DNA of 14,333 nucleotides from the NCBI RefSeq assembly GCF_000003605.2, contig NW_003141469.1:1-14333 (forward strand). The letters run 5' to 3'. The stretch's first letter is position 1; the number at the start of each line of letters is the position of its first letter. The stretch comes from Saccoglossus kowalevskii. Taxonomy: Eukaryota; Hemichordata; Enteropneusta; Harrimaniidae. Shown piece by piece: positions 1 to 9,934 of the stretch. The translations under genes and the position numbers were made by a program. A model generated the notes under the pieces. It saw only the letters and a list, made by a program, of their open reading frames with translations, was not told the DNA's origin and searched no databases.

Positions 1-273
1 GGTGTTCCATTCCATACACCATTCATCCCTACAATTTGTGGTGTTCAACTATATATATCATTCATCTCTAGAATTTGTAGTGTTCCATTCTATACACCAT
101 TCATCCCTAGAATTTGTGGTGTTCAACTCTATATATCATTCATTTCTAGAATTTGTGGTGTTCCACTCTATACACCATTCATCCCTAGAATTTGTGGTGT
201 TCCATTCTATACACCATTCATCCCTAGAATTTGTGGTGTTCCATTCTATACACCATTCATCCCTAGAATTTGT
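1..273. repeat. Partial higher-order A block (monomers 9-15)
   Basis: These seven monomers line up in phase with 1521-1793, 4524-4796, 5654-5926 and 6903-7175. They open with the diagnostic pair CCATTCCATACACC plus CTACAATTTGT, followed by a CAACTATATATATC monomer and a CATTTCTAGAA monomer. The window therefore begins inside an A block whose first eight monomers lie off the left edge. I noticed one clear difference near the end: AGAATTTGT here, AGAATGTGT in A1 and A2. Confidence 0.85.
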
Positions 274-1208
274 GGTGTTCAACTCTATATATCATTCATC
301 TCTAGAATTTGTGGTGTTCCACACTATACACCATTCATCTCTAGAATTTGTGGTGTTCAACTCTATATATCAATCATCTCTAGAATTTGTGGTGTTCCAC
401 TCTATACATCATTCATCTCTAGAATTTGTAGTGTTCCATTCTATACACCATTCATCCCTAGAATTTGTGGTGTTCAACTCTATATATCATTCATCTCTAG
501 AATATGTGGTGTTACAGACTATACACCATTCATCTCTAGAATTTGTGGTGTTCAACTCTATATATCAATCATCTCTAGAATTTGTGGTGTTCAACTATAT
601 ATATCATTCATCTCTAGAATTTGTAGTGTTCCATTCTATACACCATTCATCCCTAGAATTTGTGGTGTTCAACTCTATATATCATTCATTTCTAGAATTT
701 GTGGTGTTCCACTCTATACACCATTCATCCCTAGAATTTGTGGTGTTCCATTCTATACACCATTCATCCCTAGAATTTGTGGGTGTTCCACTCTATACAC
801 CATTCATCCCTAGAATTTGTGGTGTTCACTCTATATATCAATCATCTCTAGAATATGCGGTGTTCACTCTATACACCATTCACGTCTGGAATCTGTGGTG
901 ATCCACTCTATACATAATTCATCTCTAGAATCTGTTGTGTTCCATTCTATACACCATTCATCTCTAGAATTTGTGGTGTTCCACTCTATACATAATTCAT
1001 CTCTAGAATCTGTAGTGTTCCACTCTATAAACCATTCATCTCTAGAATCTGTGGTGTTCCACTCTATACATAATTCATCTCTAGAATCTGTAGTGTTCCA
1101 CTCTATAAACCATTCATCTCTAGAATCTGTGGTGTTCCACTCTATACATAATTCATCTCTAGAATTTGTGGTGTTCCATTCTATACATAATTCATCTCTA
1201 GAATTTGT
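274..1208. repeat. Mixed monomers between A blocks, including 78-bp dimers
   Basis: No gene is seen here. Monomers 274-780 resemble the stretch that follows A2 (from 4797), with the shared variant CCACACTATACACC near 318 and 4841. The part around 840-1208 resembles 6180-6590 and shares the rare string CACGTCTGGAATCTG (881 and 6224). Between 975 and 1130 two 78-bp dimers alternate a CATAATTCATC monomer with a TAAACCATTCATC monomer. The same dimer pair recurs at 6318-6473, and a single copy at 5187-5264. Indels lie near 781 (+1), 826 (-1) and 862 (-1). Confidence 0.8.
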
Positions 1209-1793
1209 GGTGTTCCACTCTATTTATCATTCATCTCTAGAATTTCTGGTGTTCCATTCTATACACCATTCATCCCTAGAATTTGTGGTGTTCCACTCTA
1301 TACACCATTCATCTCTAGAATTTGTAGTGTTCCATTCTATACACCATTCATCCCTAGAATTTGTGGTGTTCAACTCTATATATCATTCATCTCTAGAATC
1401 TGTCGTGTTCCATTCTATACACCATTCATCCCTAGAATTTGTGGTGTTCAACTCTATACACCATTCATCCCTAGAATTTGTGGTGTTCCACTCTATACAC
1501 CATTCACCCCTAGAATTTGTGGTGTTCCATTCCATACACCATTCATCCCTACAATTTGTGGTGTTCAACTATATATATCATTCATCTCTAGAATTTGTAG
1601 TGTTCCATTCTATACACCATTCATCCCTAGAATTTGTGGTGTTCAACTCTATATATCATTCATTTCTAGAATTTGTGGTGTTCCACTCTATACACCATTC
1701 ATCCCTAGAATTTGTGGTGTTCCATTCTATACACCATTCATCCCTAGAATTTGTGGTGTTCCATTCTATACACCATTCATCCCTAGAATGTGT
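1209..1793. repeat. Higher-order A block, copy 1 (15 monomers)
   Basis: The block is exactly 585 bp, fifteen 39-bp monomers. It starts with the CCACTCTATTTATC monomer ending in AATTTCT and ends at AGAATGTGT. Inside it carry-over markers occur in fixed order: AATCTGTCGTG, a CATTCACCCCTAG monomer, CCATTCCATACACC, CTACAATTTGT, CAACTATATATATC and CATTTCTAGAA. The same order recurs at 4212, 5343 and 6591. The offset to the next copy is 3003 bp, exactly 77 monomers. Confidence 0.88.
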
Positions 1794-1849
1794 GGTGTTC
1801 AACTCTATATATCATTCATCTCTAGAATATGTGGTGTTCCATTCTATAC

Positions 1850-2640
1850 ACCATTCATCACTAGAATTTGTGTGTTCCATTCTATGCACCATTCATCCCT
1901 AGAATTTGTGGTGTTCCATTCTATATACCATTCATCCCTACAATTTGTGGTATTCAACTCTATATATCATTCATCTCTAGAATTTGTGGTGTTCCACTCT
2001 ATACACCATTTATCTCTAGAATGGGTGGTGTTCCACTCTTTAAACCATTCATCTTTAGAATCTGTGGTTTTCACTCTATACACCATTCAACTCTAGAATT
2101 TGTGGTGTTCCTCTCTATACACCATTCATCTCTAGAATCTGTGCTGTTCCACTCTATAAACCATTCATCACTAGAATCTGTGGTGTTCCACTCTATACAC
2201 CACTCACCTCTATAATCTGTGGTGTTCCATTCTATACATCATTCGTCTCTAGAATCTGTTGTGTTCCACTCTATACATCATTCATATCTAGATTCTGTGG
2301 TGTTCCACTCTATACACCATTCATGTCTAGAATCTGTGGTGTTCCACTCTATACATCATTCATCTTTAGAATCTGTGGTGTTCTATTCTATACATCATTC
2401 ATCTTTAGAATCTGTGGTGTTCACACTCTATACACCATTCATCTCTAGAATCTGTGGTGTTCTACTATATACACCATTCATCTCTAGAATCTGTGGTGTT
2501 CCACTCTATACATCATTCATCTTTAGAATCTGTGGTGTTCCACTCTATACACCATTCATCTCTAGAATATGTGCTGTTCCATTCTATACACCATTCATTC
2601 CTAGAATTTCTGGTGTTCCATTCTATACACCATTCATCCC
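1850..2640. repeat. Higher-order B1 block, copy 1
   Basis: B blocks are recognised by a fixed series: CTAGAATGGGTGG (ATGGGTGG at 2021 here), a TTTAAACC monomer, a GTGGTTTTCACTC junction with one base missing, CACTCACCTCTATAATC, CTAGATTCTGT, several CTTTAGAATCTGT monomers, and GTGTTCACACTC with one base gained. The missing and gained base cancel, so monomer phase is restored. B1 copies keep the full monomer around CATTCATATCTAGATTC that B2 copies have shortened by 9 bp. This copy is followed at 1053-bp spacing (27 monomers) by copy 2, and matches the right part of copy 3 (9190) best. Confidence 0.85.
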
Positions 2641-2902
2641 TTGAATTTGTGGTGTTCAACTCTATATATCAATCATCTCTAGAATTTGTGGTGTTCCACT
2701 CTATACATCGTTCATCTCTAGAATCTGTGGTGTTTCATTCTGTACACCATTCATCCCTAGAATCTGTGGTGTTCCACTCTATACATCATACAACTCTTGA
2801 ATTTGTGGTGATCCACTCTATACACCATTCATCCCTAGAATTTGCGGTGTTCAACTATATATATCATTCATCCCTAGAATTTGTCGTGTTCAACTCTATA
2901 TA
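2641..2902. repeat. Mixed monomers between two B1 blocks
   Basis: About seven monomers of assorted type separate the two B1 copies. Two carry unusual changes: CATACAACTCTTGAATTTG near 2787 and a GTGATCC start near 2807. The final monomers (CAACTATATATATC followed by GTCGTGTTCAACTC) resemble those just before the third B1 copy near 9121-9160. No gene or other element is seen. Confidence 0.75.
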
Positions 2903-3692
2903 TCATTCATCACTAGAATTTGTGGTGTTCCATTCTATACACCATTCATCCCTAGAATTTGTGGTGTTCCATTCTATATACCATTCATCCCTACAATTTG
3001 TGGAATTCAACTCTATATATCATTCATCTCTAGAATTTGTGGTGTTCCACTCTATACACCATTTATCTCTAGAATGGGTGGTGTTCCACTCTTTAAACCA
3101 TTCATCTTTAGAATCTGTGGTTTTCACTCTATACAAATTCATCTCTAGAATTTGTGGTGTTCCTCTCTATACACCATTCATCTCTAGAATCTGTGCTGTT
3201 CCACTCTATAAACCATTCATCACTAGAATCTGTGGTGTTCCACTCTATACACCACTCACCTCTATAATCTGTGGTGTTCCATTCTATACATCATTCGTCT
3301 CTAGAATCTGTTGTGTTCCACTCTATACATCATTCATATCTAGATTCTGTGGTGTTCCACTCTATACACCATTCATGTCTAGAATCTGTGGTGTTCCACT
3401 CTATACATCATTCGTCTTTAGAATCTGTGGTGTTCCATTCTATACATCATTCATCTTTAGAATCTGTGGTGTTCACACTCTATACACCATTCATCTCTAG
3501 AATCTGTGGTGTTCTACTATATACACCATTCATCTCTAGAATCTGTGGTGTTCCACTCTATACATCATTCATCTTTAGAATCTGTGGTGTTCCACTCTAT
3601 ACACCATTCATCTCTAGAATATGTGCTGTTCCATTCTATACACCATTCATTCCTAGAATTTCTGGTGTTCCATTCTATACACCATTCATCCC
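2903..3692. repeat. Higher-order B1 block, copy 2
   Basis: It carries the same ordered markers as the copy starting near 1850, with ATGGGTGG at 3074, exactly 1053 bp (27 monomers) downstream. Private differences include TGGAATTCAAC at 3001-3011 (creating a GAATTC site) and one extra missing base in TATACAAATTC near 3133. Identity with copy 1 ends inside CATTCATCCC: copy 1 continues TTGAATTTG, this copy TAGAATTTATGG. That gives a sharp exchange breakpoint. Confidence 0.85.
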
Positions 3693-4211
3693 TAGAATTT
3701 ATGGTGTTCCACTCTATTTATCATTCATCTCTAGAATTTATGGTGTTCCATTCTATACACCATTCATCTCTAGAATTTGTGGGGTTCAACTCTACATACT
3801 ATTCATCCCTAGAATTTGTGGTGTTCCACTCTATACACCATTCATTCCTAGAATTTGTGGTGTTCCATTCCATACACCATTCATCCCTACAATTTGTGGT
3901 GTTCCACTCTATACACCATTCATCCCTAGAATTTGTGGTGTTCCACTCTATACCCCATTCATCCCTAGAATTTGTGGTGTTCCACTCTATACACCATTCA
4001 TCTCTAGAATTTGTGGGTGTTCCACTCTATACATAATTCATCTCTAGAATCTGTAGTGTTCCACTCTATAAACCATTCATCTCTAGAATCTGTGGTGTTC
4101 CACTCTATACATAATTCATCATCTAGAATTTGTGGTGTTCCATTCTATACATAATTCATCTCTACAATTTGTGGTGTTCCACTCTATAAACCATTCATCT
4201 CTAGAATTTAT
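3693..4211. repeat. Mixed monomers between B1 copy 2 and A2
   Basis: This is ordinary 39-bp repeat with no gene. It begins with one 78-bp pair (AATTTATGGTG, then CCACTCTATTTATC) related to the four-fold dimer at 8451. It includes a rare CTACATACTATTC monomer near 3792, a one-base gain in TGTGGGTGTTCC near 4015, and a one-base gain in TTCATCATCTAG near 4120. The last monomers (CATAATTC ending in CTACAATTTGT at 4162) start the 29-monomer A period. Confidence 0.75.
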
Positions 4212-4796
4212 GGTGTTCCACTCTATTTATCATTCATCTCTAGAATTTCTGGTGTTCCATTCTATACACCATTCATCCCTAGAATTTGTGGTGTTCCACT
4301 CTATACACCATTCATCTCTAGAATTTGTAGTGTTCCATTCTATACACCATTCATCCCTAGAATTTGTGGTGTTCAACTCTATATATCATTCATCTCTAGA
4401 ATCTGTCGTGTTCCATTCTATACACCATTCATCCCTAGAATTTGTGGTGTTCAACTCTATACACCATTCATCCCTAGAATTTGTGGTGTTCCACTCTATA
4501 CACCATTCACCCCTAGAATTTGTGGTGTTCCATTCCATACACCATTCATCCCTACAATTTGTGGTGTTCAACTATATATATCATTCATCTCTAGAATTTG
4601 TAGTGTTCCATTCTATACACCATTCATCCCTAGAATTTGTGGTGTTCAACTCTATATATCATTCATTTCTAGAATTTGTGGTGTTCCACTCTATACACCA
4701 TTCATCCCTAGAATTTGTGGTGTTCCATTCTATACACCATTCATCCCTAGAATTTGTGGTGTTCCATTCTATACACCATTCATCCCTAGAATGTGT
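4212..4796. repeat. Higher-order A block, copy 2 (15 monomers)
   Basis: It is 585 bp long with the same monomer order as the block at 1209, including the AGAATGTGT ending. By eye it is nearly identical to that copy. The next A block starts 1131 bp (29 monomers) downstream. The stretch 4797-5342 between them resembles 274-780, then contains a CATAATTC/TAAACC dimer at 5187-5264. Confidence 0.88.
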
Positions 4797-5342
4797 GGTG
4801 TTCAACTCTATATATCATTCATCTCTAGAATTTGTGGTGTTCCACACTATACACCATTCATCTCTAGAATTTGTGGTGTTCAACTCTATATATCAATCAT
4901 CTCTAGAATTTGTGGTGTTCCACTCTATACATCATTCATCTCTAGAATTTGTAGTGTTCCATTCTATACACCATTCATCCCTAGAATTTGTGGTGTTCAA
5001 CTCTATATATCATTCATCTCTAGAATATGTGGTGTTCCACACTATACACCATTCATCTCTAGAATTTGTGGTGTTCAACTCTATATATCAATCATCTCTA
5101 GAATTTGTGGTGTTCAACTATATATATCATTCATCTCTAGAATTTGTAGTGTTCCATTCTATACACCATTCATCCCTAGAATTTGTGGTGTTCCACTCTA
5201 TACATAATTCATCTCTAGAATCTGTAGTGTTCCACTCTATAAACCATTCATCTCTAGAATCTGTGGTGTTCCACTCTATACATAATTCATCTCTACAATT
5301 TGTGGTGTTCCACTCTATAAACCATTCATCTCTAGAATTTAT
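4797..5342. repeat. Mixed monomers between A2 and A3
   Basis: Fourteen monomers. The CCACACTATACACC variant occurs twice (4841 and 5038), consistent with an internal duplication. The end holds one 78-bp dimer (5187-5264) and a CATAATTC monomer ending CTACAATTTGT (5293), which is also present at 4162 and 6541. No gene is seen. Confidence 0.75.
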
Positions 5343-5926
5343 GGTGTTCACTCTATTTATCATTCATCTCTAGAATTTCTGGTGTTCCATTCTATACACC
5401 ATTCATCCCTAGAATTTGTGGTGTTCCACTCTATACACCATTCATCTCTAGAATTTGTAGTGTTCCATTCTATACACCATTCATCCCTAGAATTTGTGAT
5501 GTTCAACTCTATATATCATTCATCTCTAGAATCTGTCGTGTTCCATTCTATACACCATTCATCCCTAGAATTTGTGGTGTTCAACTCTATACACCATTCA
5601 TCCCTAGAATTTGTGGTGTTCCACTCTATACACCATTCACCCCTAGAATTTGTGGTGTTCCATTCCATACACCATTCATCCCTACAATTTGTGGTGTTCA
5701 AATATATATATCATTCATCTCTAGAATTTGTAGTGTTCCATTCTATACACCATTCATCCCTAGAATTTGTTGTGTTCAACTCTATATATCATTCATTTCT
5801 AGAATTTGTGGTGTTCCACTCTATACACCATTCATCCCTAGAATTTGTGGTGTTCCATTCTATACACCATTCATCCCTAGAATTTGTGGTGTTCCATTCT
5901 ATACACCATTCATCCCTAGAATTTGT
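5343..5926. repeat. Higher-order A block, copy 3 (15 monomers, one base short)
   Basis: The first monomer lacks one C (TGGTGTTCACTC), so the block is 584 bp. The other markers are in the standard order. Private changes are TTGTGATGTTC near 5498 and TCAAATATATATATC near 5698. TTGTTGTGTTCAAC near 5768 is shared with the next copy near 7018, which suggests copies 3 and 4 are the closest pair. The next copy begins 1248 bp (32 monomers) away. Confidence 0.87.
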
Positions 5927-6590
5927 GGTGTTCGACTCTATATATCATTCATCTCTAGAATTTGTGGTGTTCCACACTATACACCATTCATCTCTAGAAT
6001 TTGTGGTGTTCAACTCTATATATCAATCATCTCTAGAATTTGTGGTGTTCCACTCTATACATCATTCATCTCTAGAATTTGTAGTGTTCCATTCTATACA
6101 CCATTCATCCCTAGAATTTGTGGTGTTCAACTCTATACACCATTCATCTCTAGAAATATGTTGTGTTCAACTCTATACACCATTCATCTCTAGAATATGC
6201 GGTGTTCCACTCTATACACCATTCACGTCTGGAATCTGTGGTGATCCACTCTATACATAATTCATCTCTAGAATCTGTTGTGTTCCATTCTATACACCAT
6301 TCATCTCTAGAATTTGTGGTGTTCCACTCTATACATAATTCATCTCTAGAATCTGTAGTGTTCCACTCTATAAACCATTCATCTCTAGAATCTGTGGTGT
6401 TCCACTCTATACATAATTCATCTCTAGAATCTGTAGTGTTCCACTCTATAAACCATTCATCTCTAGAATCTGTGGTGTTCCACTCTATACATAATTCATC
6501 TCTAGAATTTGTGGTGTTCCATTCTATACATAATTCATCTCTACAATTTGTGGTGTTCCACTCTATAAACCATTCATCTCTAGAATTTAT
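5927..6590. repeat. Mixed monomers between A3 and A4, with 78-bp dimers
   Basis: The part from about 6180 on matches 840-1208, sharing CACGTCTGGAATCTG, a GTGATCC start and two 78-bp dimers (6318-6395 and 6396-6473). A one-base gain is seen in TCTAGAAATATG near 6155. The A-type lead-in (CTACAATTTGT at 6541) closes the stretch. No gene is seen. Confidence 0.75.
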
Positions 6591-7175
6591 GGTGTTCCAC
6601 TCTATTTATCATTCATCTCTAGAATTTCTGGTGTTCCATTCTATACACCATTCATCCCTAGAATTTGTGGTGTTCCACTCTATACACCATTCATCTCTAG
6701 AATTTGTAGTGTTCCATTCTATACACCATTCATCCCTAGAATTTGTGGTGTTCAACTCTATATATCATTCATCTCTAGAATCTGTCGTGTTCCATTCTAT
6801 ACACCATTCATCCCTAGAATTTGTGGTGTTCAACTCTATACACCATTCATCCCTAGAATTTGTGGTGTTCCACTCTATACACCATTCACCCCTAGAATTT
6901 GTGGTGTTCCATTCCATACACCATTCATCCCTACAATTTGTGGTGTTCAACTATATATATCATTCATCTCTAGAATTTGTAGTGTTCCATTCTATACACC
7001 ATTCATCCCTAGAATTTGTTGTGTTCAACTCTATATATCATTCATTTCTAGAATTTGTGGTGTTCCACTCTATACACCATTCATCCCTAGAATTTGTGGT
7101 GTTCCATTCTATACACCATTCATCCCTAGAATTTGTGGTGTTCCATTCTATACACCATTCATCCCTAGAATTTGT
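6591..7175. repeat. Higher-order A block, copy 4 (15 monomers)
   Basis: It is 585 bp with the same monomer order as the three preceding A blocks. It is followed not by the usual CAACTCTATATATC series but directly by the C-B2 composite, starting CCATTCCATACACC with a rare CCTAGGATTTG. The junction at 7175/7176 is therefore a block-to-block recombination boundary. Confidence 0.87.
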
Positions 7176-8273
7176 GGTGTTCCATTCCATACACCATTCA
7201 TCCCTAGGATTTGTGGTGTTCAACTCTATATATCATTCAACTCTAGAATATGTGGTGTTCCATTCTATACACCATTCATCCCTAGAATTTGTGGTGTTCC
7301 ATTCTGTACACCATTCATCCCTAGAATTTGTGGTGTTCCATTCCATACACCATTCATCTCTAGAATTTGTGGTGTTCCATTCTATACACCATTCATCCCT
7401 AGAATTTGTGGTGTTTCATTCTGTACACCATTCATCCCTAGAATTTGTGGTGTTCCACTCTATACACCATTCGTCCCTAGAATTTGTGGTCTTCCATTCC
7501 ATACACCATTCATCCCTAGAATTTGTGGTGTTCAACTCTATATATCATTCATCTCTAGAATTTGTGGTGTTTCATTCTGTACACCATTCATCCCTAGAAT
7601 TTGTGGTGTTCCACTCTATACACCATATATCCCTAGAATTTGTGGTGTTCAACTATATATATCATTCATCTCTGAATTTGTGGTGTTCAACTCTATATAT
7701 CATTCATCTGTAGAATATGTGGTGTTCCATTCTTTACACCATTCATCCCTAGAATTTGTGGTGTTCCATTCTATACACCATTCATCCCTAGAATTTGTGG
7801 TGTTCGACTCTATATATCATTCATCTCTAGAATTTGTGGTGTTCCACTCTATACACCATTTATCTCTAGAATGGGTGGTGTTCCACTCTTTAAACCATTC
7901 ATCTTTAGAATCTGTGGTTTTCACTCTATACACCATTCATCTCTAGAATTTGTGGTGTTCCTCTCTATACACCATTCATCTCTAGAATCTGTGCTGTTCC
8001 ACTCTATAAACCATTCATCACTAGAATCTGTGGTGTTCCACTCTATTCACCACTCACCTCTATAATCTGTGATGTTCCACTCTATACATCATTCGTCTCT
8101 AGAATCTGTTGTGTTCCATCATTCATCTCTAGATTCTGTGGTATTCCACTCTATACACCATTCATGTCTAGAATCTGTGGTGTTCCACTCTATACATCAT
8201 TCATCTTTAGAATCTGTGGTGTTCCATTCTATACATCATTCATCTTTAGAATATGTGGTGTTCACACTCTATA
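7176..8273. repeat. Composite C-B2 higher-order block, copy 1
   Basis: The C part is marked by TTTCATTCTGTACACC monomers, GTGGTCTTCC and a two-base loss in CATCTCTGAATTTG near 7674. It runs into a B2 block: ATGGGTGG at 7871, CTATTCACCACTCACC, GTGATGTTCC, a monomer shortened by 9 bp (TGTTCCATCATTCATC near 8119), GGTATTCC and AATATGTGGTGTTCACACTC. Later copies at 10365 and 12189 have exactly the same length, 1098 bp, to the same internal base. Unlike them, this copy keeps the normal B tail after 8273 (CACCATTC and CTACTATATACACC). Confidence 0.87.
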
Positions 8274-8450
8274 CACCATTCATCTCTAGAATCTGTGGTG
8301 TTCTACTATATACACCATTCATCTCTAGAATCTGTGGTGTTCCACTCTATACATCATTCATCTTTAGAATCTGTGGTGTTCCACTCTATACACCATTCAT
8401 CTCTAGAATATGTACTGTTCCATTCTATACACCATTCATCCCTAGAATTT
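8274..8450. repeat. B-type tail after C-B2 copy 1
   Basis: Four to five monomers repeat the normal end of B1 blocks: a CTACTATATACACC monomer, a CTTTAGAATCTGT monomer, then AATATGTACTGTTCC. This tail is missing from the two later C-B2 copies. They are thus derived, deleted or recombined forms and this copy is closer to the ancestral arrangement. Confidence 0.75.
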
Positions 8451-8762
8451 ATGGTGTTCCACTCTATTTATCATTCATCTCTAGAATTTCTGGTGTTCCA
8501 TTCTATACACCATTCATCCCTAGAATTTATGGTGTTCCACTCTATTTATCATTCATCTCTAGAATTTCTGGTGTTCCATTCTATACACCATTCATCCCTA
8601 GAATTTATGGTGTTCCACTCTATTTATCATTCATCTCTAGAATTTCTGGTGTTCCATTCTATACACCATTCATCCCTAGAATTTATGGTGTTCCACTCTA
8701 TTTATCATTCATCTCTAGAATTTCTGGTGTTCCATTCTATACACCATTCATCCCTAGAATTT
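8451..8762. repeat. 78-bp dimer repeated four times
   Basis: Units start at 8451, 8529, 8607 and 8685, each exactly 78 bp. Each pairs a CCACTCTATTTATC monomer ending AATTTCT with a CCATTCTATACACC monomer ending AATTTATGG. The four copies look identical by eye. A fifth start at 8763 diverges immediately (CCACTTTATATATC). This is the most homogeneous local stretch in the window and looks like the youngest amplification. Confidence 0.93.
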
Positions 8763-9189
8763 ATGGTGTTCCACTTTATATATCATTCATCCCTAGAATT
8801 TGTGGTGTTCAACTCTATATATCATTCATCCCTAGAATTTGTGGTGTTCCATTCCATACACCATTCATCCTTAGAATTTGTGGTGTTCAACTCTATATAT
8901 CAATCATCTCTAGAATTTGTGGTGTTCCACTCTATACACCATTCATCTCTAGAATTTGTAGTGTTCCATTCTATACACCATTCATCACTAGAATTTGTGG
9001 TGTTCAACTCTATATATCATTCATCTCTAGAATTTGTGGTGTTTCATTCTGTACACCATTCATCCCTAGAATTTGTGGTGTTCCACTCTATACACCATTC
9101 ATCCCTAGAATTTGTGGTGTTCAACTATATATATCATTCATCCCTAGAATTTGTCGTGTTCAACTCTATATATCATTCATCTCTAGAAT
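8763..9189. repeat. Mixed monomers between the dimer tract and B1 copy 3
   Basis: About eleven ordinary monomers, including CAACTCTATATATC, CATCCTTAG and TTTCATTCTGTACACC types. The last two (CAACTATATATATC, then GTCGTGTTCAAC) match the lead-in of B1 copy 2 near 2848. No gene is seen. Confidence 0.75.
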
Positions 9190-9880
9190 TTGTGGTGTTC
9201 CACTCTATACACCATTTATCTCTAGAATGGGTGGTGTTTCACTCTTTAAACCATTCATCTTTAGAATCTGTGGTTTTCACTCTATACACCATTCATCTCT
9301 AGAATTTGTGGTGTTCCTCTCTATACACCATTCATCTCTAGAATCTGTGCTGTTCCACTCTATAAACCATTCATCACTAGAATCTGTGGTGTTCCACTCT
9401 ATACACCACTCACCTCTATAATCTGTGGTGTTCCATTCTATACATCATTTGTCTCTAGAATCTGTTGTGTTCCACTCTATACATCATTCATATCTAGATT
9501 CTGTTGTGTTCCACTCTATATACCATTCATGTCTAGAATCTGTGGTGTTCCACTCTATACATCATTCATCTTTAGAATCTGTGGTGTTCTATTCTATACA
9601 TCATTCATCTTTAGAATCTGTGGTGTTCACACTCTATACACCATTCATCTCTAGAATTTGTGGTGTTCTACTATATACACCATTCATCTCTAGAATCTGT
9701 GGTGTTCCACTCTATACATCATTCATCTTTAGAATCTGTGGTGTTCCACTCTATACACCATTCATCTCTAGAATATGTGCTGTTCCATTCTATAACCATT
9801 CATTCCTAGAATTTCTGGTGTTCCATTCTATACACCATTCATCCCTAGAATTTGTGGTGTTCAACTCTATATATCAATCA
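9190..9880. repeat. Higher-order B1 block, copy 3
   Basis: ATGGGTGG is at 9227 and the B1 markers follow in order. The monomer containing CATTCATATCTAGATTC is full length, so this belongs to B1, not B2. It shares GTGTTCTATTCTATAC with copy 1 (about 2379 and 9586), where copy 2 has a C. It also shares the right-hand continuation with copy 1 into CAATCATC monomers. Private changes are CATTTGTCTCTAG near 9447 and a two-base loss in TCTATAACCATTC near 9793. Confidence 0.83.
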
Positions 9881-9934
9881 TCCCCAGAATTTGTGGTGTT
9901 CCACTCTATACACCATTCATCCCTAGAATTTGTG

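Noticed and set aside
144-151. TTCTAGAA as a heat-shock element (TTCnnGAA), as in heat-induced satellites
   Set aside because: Only the minority CATTTCTAGAA monomers match, and a functional element normally needs a third correctly spaced GAA/TTC unit, which is absent.
1383-6950. Identical 61-codon minus-strand frames (1383-1568, 4386-4571, 5516-5701, 6765-6950) as conserved small genes
   Set aside because: They are the minus-strand reading of the repeated A core. Their conservation follows from DNA-level duplication.
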